Part shown: positions 22,753-36,649 of the stretch, in pieces | How positions within the stretch are numbered: position 1 is the stretch's first letter | Layout: each line of letters begins with the position of its first letter | Source of the DNA: Torreya grandis | Taxonomy: Eukaryota > Streptophyta > Pinopsida > Cupressales > Taxaceae | Reading direction: 5' to 3' | DNA length: 64,000 nt | Assembly: GCA_037957365.1 (NCBI GenBank) | Contig: JARHVA010002685.1 | Location: 1,961,501 to 2,025,500, forward strand | Translations under genes and position numbers: made by a program | Notes under the pieces: model-generated | Seen by the model: only the letters and a program-made list of their open reading frames with translations | Database searches by the model: none | Told to the model about the DNA's origin: nothing

Positions 22753-25700
22753 TGTTAACTCTCTAAAATTCACCCTTAGGAGAGGATTTTTTAGACCCCT
22801 CCAAGTTTGGGGTAATATGGGATTACCCCAAGGATGTGGGTGACCTATGGCTAGGTTAAACCTCTAGTTTATGGGGCTATCTCCTCTGGTGCATCAATTT
22901 ATATCAAATCACTAAACCTAATAAATTTTTTAAGTGAAAAGGGAGAGAGAAACATGAAAGAAAACTTAATATAAAGGGAAGTAATGCACCAATATAATGT
23001 GTCCACTTTATTTGAGCTTTTAACAACACTAATGAACCAAGAAAGTAACTGAATCACTATATCTTAGGACTTATATGCACTAGTGTTTAAAATAGAGGAT
23101 ATGATAGGTGGATAGAGCATGAGGGCCATGAAAGGAAGCTCTGATTCAAGACACTTAGTAGTCAAATTACACTCCAAGCTCAATCTCCAACACCTTTGCA
23201 CATTATGTGACCTACATAGAACATATATTATCATCTAGGTGAGGCAAGGACCTAAAAGGGGAGAAAATATACCACTTATGAATATCAGAAAACATATAAC
23301 ACACTAAACACTAACATGAATAAGATAAATAGTCTTTGTATTAACTCAAAAGGTGACAAAGTATAAATTTGGGTTGAATCTCTTCATACCCAATAGAGGG
23401 ATCAAAAAAATGGCCTTAGATCCACAATATATAGAACCATGAGAAGGTGAGAGATATACATATGGATTTCAGGTGACATTAATAGGTCATGAATTAATAT
23501 AATCCACTAAAACAATAGTTATAATATAACCCATAACTCCCTCCATGCATTGACTTCATGATTGGTGGTCTTCAATGAGCCTTTTGGGCATTGAGATGGA
23601 GTGGTAGAGGCTAATTCAAACTTGTTTGATCTCATGAAGATAATTTTTATGCTAAAATATTCAATAAATCCATCTCATGGTAGTTATAAATGTGGCATCA
23701 TGATGTAAATTGTATTCATGGATCATTCAGTAGCCTCCTTCCCCTTGTGCATGTTTACTAGGCTAATGAAAACTGATCCATCCTTCATGATGAACATGAA
23801 AAGTGTGTCTAATTACCTTAAATAGGTATTTAATAAGGTGTAATTAACCTAAATTTAATCTATTATTATCCCCTCTATTCTAAAAACATCTCTTATTGCC
23901 AAAATAGGCCTAGTAGATAAGTAAGCGTAGTTAATTAGTGTTTGTTGCTTAGGTGGCCATGAAACCTAAAAATAACATTTAAAATTTGTAAATTAAAATT
24001 AATTAGATCTAAATGAACATTTTACACCATGATATGTGCTTTCCCAATAGTGTACTCTACAAATTTTCCCATCTAGGTGACTAAGTCACCCTTTAATAGC
24101 TTTTTTAGACTACCTATATGGTACAGACTTTTATAATCTCTTCTAAGGAGAATTGTGAGTATTTTTTGATTTGGAAATGTGAAATATGCCTTAAAATACC
24201 ATAATCCATGATTTTAAACTCTTTATCAAGTTAGGTACCCTAGAAAAATCACTAAACCTTGAAAAAATAGAGTTTATGGGGGTCTGTACAACTATCCATA
24301 CATATTAGTGCCATGGATGGGACCTCTTAGAGTGAATCATGTGATTTAGGTGTTTCTCAAGCCAATATATATTATTTTAGTGAAAATTCTTAAATTTTTC
24401 TTCCATAAGGTATGTATTAATGTTTATGTAGGGTTTTAGTGGCTTACCATATTAATAATGGTTCATAAAGCACAAGCCTCAAACCAAAAACTTATGTCCA
24501 TGGATTTTGAACCCATATAACCATATAAAACTCTTGAATTTATCCTAGTCTCATGGAAATTATATGATGCGTACTAAGTGAAGGTTGCTAACCCTTAAGC
24601 TCTTGGTTAGGAATTCTATGTAGGTTTAAGTTTCAAGGATTATTCATAAGTATGGGATACTTAATGAAACTCTTTCCTCCATGAATTATGAGTGAGTATG
24701 GGTCCCCAAATCCTCCTAATATCATTAGGCCGAAGTCATTTTCCATGTAAGATATGTCCATTAGAGTTGATAAATTGACATGGAAAACTAGGGTAGTGAA
24801 GTTAGAGAGAGGTATTAATATAAAATTTGACACTTATTTACATATTTATATCCAATACACGTTCTTTAAGACTTATATCATCCTCATATTTATTCTCATG
24901 TCCTTCAATCTACTTAGGGGGTCTGAGTCTATCACCAAGATTGAGATGGGGTTTTGAGGCCTAAGGTTGGTTTTAGGCCTTATAGGAATAAACTGAGTCT
25001 AAGACATCTATAGGTGAATTTTTAACTCTAATGTCACCATATCACCCTTATTAATATATTTTGAAACTTTCATGCTTGTCTCTAACTACCTATACTCCAT
25101 TTTACTCTCTCCCTCTCTTAGGTCTACCTTTAACTATCATTGTTAGCTTAAGTGTCTGACTAGTTGTGTTAGGGGCCAAGATAGGACCTATGTCTCATCT
25201 CCCTAATATTTATGGAATTTAAAATCATGTGATATTCTCTCCTACCTTGGTAAAACATTTTGTATTATCCTTCCCTTCAATTCTTCTCTCTTTACTCCCT
25301 AATATCCTTACATATGGTTTATGAATAATTAGGCATGTGAATCCCTAATGATTTAGTTGAGTTATTTCATACCTCAAATTGGGGCTCTCATCATATTAGA
25401 AACATTTTAAATGTATTTATCACTTCCCCCTCAGGTGTTTTTATACCTCAAACAACCACCAAAACATGTAGATGTCTTCAATTCATATACACATGCCTAT
25501 TTAGGCCTATCAAGCATGTTCATGCCATTAGGCTCTTCACATATTAAGGAATAACACATATCAATGAGAAACAATAAAATAATCTTAGGAATAAATTTAT
25601 AGACCCCTTTTTCACCTTTATGTTTCACCTTTCTATAGGGTTCCACACCTTTACTCTCCTACCAATGACCCTACATGTAGGTGGCAATCTTACATCTTCA

Positions 25701-28358
25701 CTGAGTAGGTGTGGGTTATTTTGCTTTGATAGCACTTTTAAGTCATATTTATCCTTAGAAACATATTTTTATCATACCAATATAATTTTTAGTCTCTTTT
25801 GACCATTCTAAACTCATTCACTTGTATATAGGATTCAAAACATCTCCCTCACCTTGCTTGGCTACTTATTTAGGCCTAATAATTCCATTAGGCTCTCTTC
25901 TACCTCAAAATACTAAGATAATTCAATGGAATATTATAAAAATAATTAAAATAAAATTTAATAAATTTAATTTAATTTATAATCCTCACATTCATGTATA
26001 ATTTTTCAATTTTTAGGCATAGGTTTGTATATGCCAGTTTAGGCCTACTAGGCCTGATAGATTGTCAAAGCTTCTCCTTTGAATTAAAGGAACCAAAGAA
26101 CTCAATAAAGACTAAGAAACTTGAAATAAAATTCAATATACTTTATAATATCCCCTTCAATCCTCTTCACCAATCATGGTTCCTATGCTCAACTTATCTT
26201 TTACTTATAGTCAAGCTTGTAGGTACTCAATCTAAGCCTATTGTGACTGTGTGAGCCCATTTGAGGGGGTGATTTGGTGATTAATTATCTATTTAGGTGT
26301 ATTAAACATGTTTTTGGAATTATATTTTTCCTATTATCCCATTAAACTCCTTTTTTTATTGCACCATCAATTTTCCTCCTACTTTGTAGTCATAGCCCTG
26401 TTTGCATGAAACATTGATTGAGTTCATCTTCTTGGGGTGGTTTAATGGTGTCAACATTATTTGAACTTTCTTATTAATTTATAATATTATTCATATATAC
26501 TTATTAATTCTCAATACTCTTCAATACCTTACATAACCCATCCCAGTAGTCAATACTCCATGTGCTTAGTTTTCATAATAGGCTTGTTGTCTGTGAGAGC
26601 TTGCCTTTTTAGGGTTGAATATGAGAATGGGTTTTGAGTATAGGTAAGTGGGTAACAAGTAGTTAGGGTTATGATGAAGAAGAATTAATAAAATATTGGA
26701 CTCATTTATGTCTTTAAATCAACCTAATGAATCTCTATAACCACCTTGATCTCACTTAAAGGAGGTTACATTATATAAATGATAATCACCATAAAAAGCA
26801 TGACTTTGAAGTAGTTCTTTATCCTGATGGTGGCTAAGCCACTATTTTGAGGGAAATAATAATTTAATGGATATAATAACCAATAATTCAACCTAAAATT
26901 ATCATTCACTTACACTTTCATGCCTTGGAGACTTTACAAGTTGTCTACAACTTGAAATTTTGATAATCTTAAAGGTTTCCTTTCTCTCTAGACTCTTATG
27001 TGTGAACCAAGGGTGGATAATTCAATAGAAGGACCTTTATGAAATTTATAATACATTTATAATCACTAATTTCATCAAAAAAACCAAAATTTCACTAAAA
27101 TTATTGTAATGATAAACTTGTGTGGATGAAGAATGCAAATTTGGTTGCTTAAGTTCTTAATGTTTGTTTGTAAAGCACAAGGGATCAATCTAGAAACTAA
27201 TGCCCAAGATCAGAAGGCCATTAGACCCCCTTACTTTTGAAAATATATAAATCCACCATCTTCTCTCTCCTATCTATATTGATCAAGAACCTAACTATTT
27301 ATACAAGGCTACAAATGAGCTTGATGAAGAAAGGGAAATGGTTGTTGACATATTTGACTTGATATCTCATGGACTCTTCCATATAATGTATAAAATAAGT
27401 CAATTATACATATGTATAACTTATTATAATCATGATAATACTATACGGATTTGTACAAGTCTTAAAGCACCTACAATGTGCAACTTTTTTGTATTTTCTC
27501 AATATTTAGATCTTGAAATTCCATTAGAAGATGAGAGGAGTGAAAATAGGGATCAAACAACATTCCAAAACATGTGGTATGGGTGGGGAATCTGAAGGGA
27601 CACACTTCTAATGTGTGGGACCCATTTAGTGAATGAAAGATGAGTTTGAATTCTAAAAGGAGACCTTTTATACATATGAACACATTGTCATGACAATAGG
27701 ATGACAATGAAACCTTTTTAAGATTCCCTAATACAATGTGACATCAAAAATGTATTATTTTCCAAAGGTTTAAAATTAAATTAAACTCATAAAAGATGTT
27801 TGAAGGGTCATTTCATGACTTGAAGGGTGAATCAAGGTTTGAAAAAGGTTTCAATGAGTAAACCATGGAGAATGACCTTAAATACATCATTAGACTTCAC
27901 ATTAGAACTCAAACATGATTTAGACACCCTTAAAATCTAATAGAAAGGTCTCTCTCACAATGAATGGATTTAAACATACTTAAATGCAATGAGAACTAGT
28001 AACATTAAACTCTCTAAAATACCTTAGTTTATGCTAAAAAACCTCAACTTTATCAAATAATGTATAGGCCATTATCTAGACCTCAAAAATAAATTTGACA
28101 TTCCTCCACACCCCTAAGAACCATCATAAAAACATAGTACACCATATAAAAATTAAAAATAGGTAATGATAGGAGGATATCTCAATCATTGTTGAACCCA
28201 TACCATGACACCTAAAAAAATTCCAAAATACTTACAAAAGAGACCAAAGAAGACATCACACTACATGAAGATCCTTATATTCAAGATTGTATGGGTGTCG
28301 TGGGAATGTTTTTGATTTCATGGGTTGAAATTTTACCTATGAATCCAAATTATCAACA
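22753..28358 (-). mobile_element. LTR-B2 (middle LTR of array B)
   Basis: About 5.6 kb, from TGTTAACTC to TTATCAACA on the plus strand. This is the most complete B copy. It carries a 10-bp perfect hairpin near its left end (22807-22831) and aligns with LTR-B1 along its length. As the middle LTR it serves both internal regions. Confidence 0.85.
22807..22831 (-). other. Stem-loop near the U5 end of LTR-B2
   Basis: TTGGGGTAAT (22807-22816) pairs with ATTACCCCAA (22822-22831) around a 5-base loop. The matching place in LTR-B3 (31429-31437 with 31445-31453) forms a 9-bp stem in which one G-C pair is replaced by A-T. In LTR-B1 it is degraded. Confidence 0.6.
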
Positions 28359-28674
28359 TCTTCTATGACTCATAGGGGTTGAATAGCATGCTGGTCAAGA
28401 GAAATAACTATCTCATTCATGATAGTCATGGTTTGAAAAGAGACTTCTTTGGTTGAGCTAAAACTTCATGACTCATAGCTTGAAAACCTTAAGGGCTGTA
28501 GCAAATCAAAAGACACAACAACAAACAAATGAAATGCAATAAGACACATGATAATAAAGAAACACCTAAATATCTGAGAGAAAAAAGACAAGATAATGAA
28601 ACAAGTAAGGATAACATACACTTATGTTGACACACTTATTAGAAAAAGACAACACCATAATAGAAACAACTAAC

Positions 28675-31179
28675 CTAAATACGAAGTCTTTCTTCTACAG
28701 GATCAAATGTAAATATTCTTTGATCACCATGGAACCATAAGGTAAAATTATCATATGTTGATTGAAACATAATCAGGTATTGTTCATGGGATTATGAACT
28801 CTAATTGCATTTAGAGATGTTGACATGGTTATAGCCTCTTTGAATGGTAATTTGGCCTTCATTATCCATTCTTCAGTGCATAGGGTAGCTATATGAAACA
28901 ATTACCTAGTCATAGTCATCCCATACTTGTCTACTTTGCATGAGCAATCTCAATTCTACCTCACCCATCAGATGCTTGTGATTAAGCTAAATAGTTCTAG
29001 GTAGATCATGTGGCACACTTGTAAGGTTGAATTCTAAGAGAGGTGAATCTAGTTTCATAAAAATTAAGGCCAACAAAGTTTAGTTCCATTCTATAATAGT
29101 GAAAAAACATCTTAAAATGGGAGGAGGGGCTGATATCTTTATTTTAAGACCTCAAATAAGTCATATTCACATGAGATAACATCTTGGGATGGCATGGTTA
29201 GATAGATTCCTTACTCTTGTTTGGAATTAATTCTTTCTACAATATTAATCAAATAATGACATGCTTCAAACATATAGTAACCTAATATTATGATGTCGAA
29301 TAAGTATTTTACTTGATATTTACATGGCTCTAGTTTGATTGCACTTTCTTACTTCATATGAGATGATGTAGGAGTAGGTATAACACATCTTGAAAAGGAT
29401 CTGGAAACTATAGCTCATTGACCTTGATCATGTAAATCTAAGAAACATTATTCCACCTTTGATTGATCATTATAATCAGCTTCATCTATCATCATAATAT
29501 GATTAGCTTACATGATATCAAGTCATTTTTTTTCCAACTCCACAAGTTGGTTTTCATCTTCCTTAGCAAAAAAAACCTCTTGAGATCTATCTCCTTGTTC
29601 TAAAATTACTATAAGTTGATCAAATACCTCACTTTCACACTCCTCAAGATAGTCATGAGAAATATTAGTTTCCATGTCATCAATCAAGTCTTCAAGGTCA
29701 TCTTCTTCTTGGCCAATGGGTATGAATTCTTATTATGGATCACCTTGCTTACCTTGAGCTTCTTGAAGTTCACCATATCTTGTATTATTGAAGGTTGAGT
29801 TGTACCTCCCTTCACTAAGAGGTGTACCAATAACAACCTCTTCCTCTAGCTCACTTAAATCAACTTCATCAACTACCATAACAACTTGACCTTTTTCACT
29901 TTAATTTCCAAGGATAGGATCCTTTTCAAGAAGTGAAATAGGAGACTCTTGAAGGAATTCTAGAAGAGAGGTTAAAATTATTTATTGTATATATGCTTCA
30001 TTTTTCTCATTAAGATGATCAATTTTGATAACCAACACCTCATTATACTTCTACATATTATTTCAAATGTACCAACATGATGGGAATGATTTAGACTCTT
30101 GATGAGGAAGGGATGGGGATTAAGTGGTTTCAGATTTATCTTTAACTTTAAAATCTTGGTAGAGGTTTGACTCATCTCCCTTTCCCCATGACTCCACTAC
30201 TTGTTTCCAAGTTATAACCTTTGAAATAGGAGATTCTCCTATTGCATTTGATTTAACTTTTATAATGAATGAAAGAACCTTTTCCTAAAATTTCACTACT
30301 CTTTCTACTACCATTGATTGAGATACATGTTCATTTTAAAGTTTAATTTATCTAGCTAGATGAGTTTCAAAATCAAGCCTCAACTAATAAAATATCTCCT
30401 TAGGTTAATTAGGAAGGTAATGTCCCTACCAAGTTAGATCTAAACCATGACATTGAGTCTTATAAACACACACTTATTCCTTTTTTTGCACACTCTCTTG
30501 AATAGACTTCCAAGTAGTAAAGGATTGAGGAACTTGTGAGGGACTTGAAAAGTTTTGAAACTCACTTGTTTTGGTCATTTGAGGAAGGATGGGTTTATCA
30601 ATAGAGGACTAATTTGGATTAGGGGATGACACATTATATTGGTAATATTTTACTTGTTTCCCCTCATGGATCGGTAACCTCTCTTCTATTATTACAATCA
30701 AACCACCAGTATATAACATGTCACTAGTTGGGCTTGACAAATTCTAGCTCATAATAAATGCCCATTCTCTATTGACTTGTTACAATGAGGCTCTCATACT
30801 CCTAATTAGGACACTATGGACCTCTTAGCCACAACCCCTTTATTTTTGAATCCCAACCATGTATTTCTCATAACCTAAGACGGTTTGAAAGTCTTGAAAT
30901 GGACTTATTTATAACATGTTTAGGCTAACTAGGAGTATCATGGTGTTTCCAAGACTAATTAGGAGGATAGGTAGGCTAAAAAATAGGTGGTCTTTGGGTG
31001 GGGAGTGGCATATAGAAATGATAATCAGGTTGAGGAGGTTCAACATAATAATAGTAAGGGTCAACATGTTATTGGTGATAAGTATCATAGAGTTAGTATG
31101 GGTCATAATATGGTTGATGAGACTCATTGTAGGTTTGACAAGAGGGTATAAAATAAAAAGTGTATTCATATTAAGCCAT
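28675..31179 (-). pseudogene. Decayed gag-like protein of family B, right internal copy
   Basis: The frame starts at an ATG (31179) with a Tyr/Pro/His-rich segment (SHQPYYDPY, then VDPYYYYVEPPQPDY). The shared block (about 30650-30915) shows LGYEKYM, RGCG, NREW and an IHEGK end. A long acidic region near 29480-29910 includes EEDDLEDLIDDMETN and LEECESEVFDQL. The end near 28675 has TLWFHGDQRIFTFDP. Most internal stops are TAA or TAG where Gln fits, with a few frame changes. The copies at 15361-22543, 41757-43966 and 49387-51682 follow the same order. The acidic, Tyr/Pro-rich make-up is unlike a standard gag with a CCHC knuckle, and I do not recognise the family. The empty target site of element C lies inside it at 29886-29890. 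Confidence 0.65.
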
Positions 31180-31362
31180 TATACATCATGAGTATAGTGA
31201 AAAACCATGTGTACTATCAACAATAAACTATCCTTATGATGAATATATTCTAATGACTACTTTAGCATGAAATTATGACTACAAATATGCTTATCCAATG
31301 TTTGTAGTTGCTCGAGATCATCAAATGATGATGGATTATGATCTAAGCTATTTGAATCTTCA

Positions 31363-31378
31363 TCCCACTAGGTGTTCT
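31363..31378 (-). promoter_or_regulatory. Decayed primer-binding site, right internal region of array B
   Basis: On the minus strand it reads AGAACACCTAGTGGGA after the spacer ATTTT next to LTR-B3. The last 11 bases (CCTAGTGGGA core) equal those of the family A site at 41560-41576, at the same distance from the LTR end. Confidence 0.5.
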
Positions 31379-31383
31379 AAAAT

Positions 31384-32821
31384 TATTGACTCTCCAAACT
31401 TTTAGGGATTATTTAGACCCATCTAAGTTTGGGATAACATAGGATTATCCCAAGGCTATGGGTGACCTATGGCTGGGCTAAACCTCTATTTTATGGGGCT
31501 ATCTCCCCTAGTGCATCAATTTATATCAAATCACTAAACTTACTAACTTGATGGGTGAAAAAGGAGAGAGAAACATGAAATAAAACTTAATATAAAGGGA
31601 GGTGATGCTTAAACATAATTTTTCCACTATATTTAGCCTATTAAAAACACTAATAAACTAGGAAATTAATTATATCACTATCTTCTAAGAATTATAAGCA
31701 ACCATCTTATCAAGCATATAAACTCAAGCAACCTAATTTATAGTTGTCAGGTTATTGCTTAGTTCTTATAGGATACCAAAGAGATCTATGGATAAATGGA
31801 AAGGGTTTTTGACCTATTTGAATTAATATCTCATGAATTATTACACATAATGTATGAAATAACTCACCTCTTCATATTTATAACTTCCTTTGATCATGGA
31901 CATACTAGACAGATCTATATAAGTCTAAAAACACCTACAACTTGTAAATTTACTATATTTTCTCAATTTTTAGATATTGAAATGTCATTATAGGATGAGA
32001 GGAGGGAAAATAGTGGTCAAAAAACATTTCAAAACATGTGGTATGGATGGGGAAGCTAAAGGGTTCCATTTCAAATATGTGGGATCCATTTAGTGAATGA
32101 AAGATGGGTTTGGCTTCTAAAATGAGACCTTACATGCATATGAATACCTTTTCATGACAATAAGATAGAAATTAAACCTTTTTAAGACCCCTTAATATAA
32201 TGTGACATCCAAAATAGACCCTTTTCCAAAGGTTTACAATGTAATTTGACTCATATGAGATGTTTGAAGGGTCATTTCATGATTTGAAGGTTGAATCAAG
32301 ACTTGAAATAGGTTTTAATGAGAAAACCATGGATAATGACATTGAATACATATTTATACTTCAAATTATAACTAAAAAATGATTCAGACACCCTTCAAAT
32401 ATTTTATCAAGGTCTCTCTCACAAGAAATGGCTTAAAATATGCCTAAATGCAATGAAAACTAGCAACCTTAAACTCTCCAAATTACCTTAGTTTCTACTA
32501 ATAAACCTTAACTATATCAAATAATATTTAGGAATTTCTCTATACCTCAAAAATCACTTTGGCACTCTTTCACTCACCCAAAGATATCATAATAACTTAG
32601 TACATAATTGAAAGACTTAAAATAGGTTATGACATGAGGATCACTCATGTGGTATCTAACCCATACCATGACACCTTAAATAATGATAAAATTCTTACAA
32701 AAGAGACAAAAGAAGACATCATAATGCATGAATTCCACTATGTAAAATATTGATTGGGTTTCATGGGAAAGTGTTTTATTTCAAGGGTTCAAATTTTGCC
32801 TATGAGGCTAAATTATCAACA
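31384..32821 (-). mobile_element. LTR-B3 (5' LTR), internally deleted
   Basis: Both ends are present (TATTGACTC at left, TTATCAACA at right) but the copy is only 1.44 kb. It matches LTR-B2 up to about 31700 and again from about 31710, where it corresponds to B2 near 27255. Roughly 4.2 kb of the middle is missing. The first ~100 bases after the junction align poorly, so extra local rearrangement is likely. Confidence 0.8.
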
Positions 32822-32826
32822 TGTAG
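32822..32826. repeat. Target-site duplication TGTAG, right flank of B array
   Basis: Identical to 9403-9407. It directly follows the AACA that ends LTR-B3 on the plus strand. Confidence 0.75.
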
Positions 32827-35800
32827 TTCTCCCCTACATGTTGGATTGTTTGTGCAGAAGGATGAGATGTTTGATAAAAAATGACATGTAGCCAACTAGA
32901 TTTAAACTTGGTAGATATGTATTATCATATGATACTTGAATTTTTTAGACCTATGTAAATACTGATCTTATGAATGATATGGAAATAAGGATGAATAGGG
33001 TAGGTTCACTCACTTGAATGATTGATTGAGTGTTTTTTGGTATATTAACTTGTGATTTGTATGTGATTTCCTAGTGAGGAATAAATGAGGGTTTATCTTG
33101 TATATATACCAATAAATTTTATAAATAACTTACACTAAAACACTTATGACAACCTTTGTTCTATGTATTATTTACAAATTGGATGAATTTTGGTCACTAG
33201 ACACTTTGTAGGTAAAGTGCACACTTACATTAACATAAGTGTATACCTAAGACACAAGGGTACAAGAAAATAAAAAATATGTACATGTACAAAAATATTA
33301 GTGAAGGATAATGATCAGGTTTATATATTTTTTCAAAATATAGAAGGCCTAGTCATTAGAGTAACAGTGGTCAGACTAAGAGATAAACAATTAGGCACAA
33401 AGAGATATTGAATGTGAGATTTTCAACAATGATCAAGTATATAACTAAAATGTACAACCATGATGAATATTTTAAATGTGTACAATATTAGAGTAATACA
33501 TAATAGTATTTTATTATTTACATATATATAAATAAAGGCCTCACTTTATAGGGTCCTTGGCATTTATTTGGCAAATGTCTATACACTATGGTACATCGAT
33601 AAAATTATCCTATTATTTCTAAATTATGAATAAGTCACTAGGAGTAGTCACAAGAGAAGTTTGAAGCATACTCAATCAAATTCAAAAAATTCATTTTAAA
33701 TTATCGAATCTAAATAATTAGATACATTCATATAGTGAAGGAACACACTTGCACAATTGCATTAGGTGGGATAAATACATGTGGCTTGATTTACCTACTT
33801 AGAGTATTGGATGAATAGGTAGTGTTTAATCATTAATGAATGTGATTGGGGTCATCTCATCCAATTATAGTTTCCTAGTTTTTTTAGGTTTATATATCTC
33901 ATAATCAAACCTAATTTTTCAAGGTGAAGGAGGTTAATTTATAGTGTTGTGCACATCATCAAAGTTAAACATTTCACATACAGAGATTTTGAAAAATTAA
34001 AGGTGAATGTATGGTAATAAAACCTATTTTATACACATATCACTATCAACCACTAGAATTAAATAGTGACAATAAATACTAACTCAAATCTAACATAACT
34101 GACTCTACATAAATATAAAAATAGTTCCTCATCTAGATGAAACACACACATGCTTCATTTTTTATCCATTATCAAAATATAGTCATATCCAAGAAATCAA
34201 TCATAAAAACTAAATACTTATCACTTTGTTTTAATTACTAAATTAAACATAAGCCACTATTTAAATAATTGAAATATATTTAGTGTTTTACATTTAGATG
34301 TATGTTTGAATTCCATATCTATCAATATAAATTTACATAATAGTTTTTATCCTATTAGAGTTTAGAAAAACCAAATTAGGGAAAAAAAATTGATTGATGC
34401 ATTGATGAGTCCTAAAAAATAAATAGTTAACTACTAAAAAATATAGGTTTAAACATATTCCCCACTCAAAAATAATTATATATCACAATAGTGAAATGTG
34501 GGATGGTGCTTTGAGAAAGAAACATAAAACCAAAAAATCATAAAAATAAATGCAATAAAACAATGTTGATAAGATGAATGAACATATGTACTTTAACTTA
34601 CCTATTAAATAGTAACATGATTTTATATGGTGACAAATAAATTCCATTAGAACTCTGAGGGTCTAAGCACATAATATGATGAAATAAAATATGAATCTAA
34701 AATTAAAACTAATCTTGCAGGTTTAAAAACAAGAAAAAAATTATTTAAAAAAAATTGTTATTACCACAAAACTCCTTGTGATGCAAGGATTTTATTTCTT
34801 ATCATGGTTTATAAAATAGATGTAAGGAAATAAAGATATGATAAAAAATGGAATATTAAGGAAAAACTTTTAAAATTTGAAAACTTCAATGTTTTATTAT
34901 AAATACGTAAAATTCAAATCTTCTATAAATTTTCTATTCTAATATTTTTTATCGATTTAGGTTACCACTTTTGACACACATAGAGATGATAACTAAAATA
35001 TAATAGGGATATTTGAAAAAGGATTATAGTGAATGAATTATACATTTATTGAGGTATATGTTATCATTAATGTTGGGTTGGATGGATAGGCTAGATTGAG
35101 AAAAAGTTGAGTACTAGATCAAATCCATGTGATATAATTTTTTCCCAAAAGCATCAAATCATAGATAAATTGATAGATAATGGTTAGTAATTATTTATTT
35201 ATTTTTAAAAAAAAATTGATGATTTTTATAGGATAATATTAAATCATCACCCCAAAGATAATTAAATTATACATGCCAATTTAGTTATATATTGGAAATT
35301 ATGAAACCATATGGTCTAGTAGAAATACAAAAAGATGGTCAATTTAGTATAAAGTTAGAAAGATGGAAAAAATAGTTTACACTAACATGGTTAATATAAT
35401 TGAAAAAGGGATAAGATGGAAAATTTAATATATCTTAATAAATATGGACAATTAGTTTGCATTAACTTGGTTGATTTTCTAGGAAAATATAATGACATGG
35501 GTAGTTTAATACAATAAAAATTTTGGTAGTTAGTTATAGTTATCTAGCTACTCATTTTATTTGATAGATTTTCATTAATGGATAGGGATCAACTACTGAG
35601 TCTAGGTTTTCAAGGCACCATGGAAATGTTTAAATTTAGTTTAGATGTGGATTTATTATTGATGTTCTTATAGTAGTGGAAAAGGATTATGGACAAATTC
35701 ATATGGGGTTATATTGGGACACCATAGAGGTCATCATTATCATAGAGAATGCTCATGTGATATAAGGTCAAGGTTATTTTTTAGGGGCTATTTACACCAT

Positions 35801-36169
35801 TTGGATATTTTTTGATAAAATTTCAAAATTTTAGATTCGTAAATGAATAATTTTTTGAAAACACATTCACCACATTTTCCTATTAAAATACCATAAAGTT
35901 GTTATATTCACTAAAATATACCTACATTAGTACTAAATTACATGTTTTTCCTTATAATTTTCCTAACATACCTATTTTTAATATATATTAGCATAAAAAT
36001 ATTATCCTATAAGTAGACACTTCTAAAACAATCCCATTCGTTAAAGATACCCTGATTAGGGTTACCACTAGAGGGTGTTCCCATGGTATTAAATATAATA
36101 CATACCACAAAGGAGAGGCAAGATCAATATTTCTAGGCCATAGGGTACAATTAATATGATATGATGTGG

Positions 36170-36237
<68 letters not shown>

Positions 36238-36644
36238 TGATGTTTATAATTCATAGATTCTATAAATCTAAAAATATATTATAAGGATGATGGCCAAACA
36301 TGTATTTTTTAAAAAGTTTAATAAAATACACCCTTGATTTTTTATTTTGATGTGTCATAATATGATATATAAATACATTTATAAAACATTTTGGTGATAA
36401 TATTAGCAAAAATTATTATCAAATTTTATGTTATTTTGAAAATAAAATAGAAAAAAATGTGTTTTTCACTATTTATTATCGAATGGATATATAAGAGGTT
36501 TGCCATTATTACCCTAAATGACTACCACAACATGGGCCAAAAAAAAATAATGTAATTGAGATTATGGGTGAATAATGGTGGGATAATATGAAACACTAGG
36601 TATTTAGGATTAGATACCATTTGCATATACAAGATTTCATGAAC
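32827..36644. other. AT-rich spacer between arrays B and A
   Basis: No long frame, tRNA, rRNA or copy of the neighbouring repeats was found. It contains a 63-bp AT microsatellite at its right side. It is probably older, unrecognisable repeat or host sequence. Confidence 0.45.
36172..36234. repeat. (TA)n microsatellite
   Basis: About 63 bases of uninterrupted TA repeat, 0.4 kb left of array A. Confidence 0.95.
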
Positions 36645-36649
36645 ACAAT
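36645..36649. repeat. Possible target-site duplication of array A (ACAAT; right AAAAT 56947-56951)
   Basis: The pentamers at the outer ends of the array match at four of five positions. AT-rich context makes this weak evidence by itself. Confidence 0.4.

Larger units (their letters stand above)
9408..32821 (-). mobile_element. Family B retrotransposon array: LTR-internal-LTR-internal-LTR
   Basis: Three copies of one LTR (9408-15042, 22753-28358, 31384-32821) alternate with two copies of one internal region. Start-to-start spacing is 8607 bases for the first pair, after subtracting element C and one 5-bp duplication, and 8631 for the second. The whole array is flanked by identical TGTAG pentamers at 9403-9407 and 32822-32826, so it sits in the genome as one insertion. 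The strand follows from the coding remnants and a primer-site-like sequence next to LTR-B2 and LTR-B3, both reading on the minus strand. The LTR ends read TGTTGA to CAATA or AACA on that strand. I recognise no protease, reverse transcriptase or integrase, so the element appears non-autonomous, with LTRs (~5.6 kb) larger than the internal region (~3.0 kb). Confidence 0.85.

Noticed and set aside
30909..31191. Opposed 86- and 91-codon frames, and 81 codons at 22273-22518
   Set aside because: Off-frame readings of the Tyr/Pro-rich start of the family B protein; the frame with SHQPYYDPY is the one conserved in family A.
9408..32821. Satellite-type tandem repeat with 8.6 kb unit
   Set aside because: The structure starts and ends exactly at LTR termini and is flanked by a 5-bp target duplication, so a retrotransposon array explains it better.
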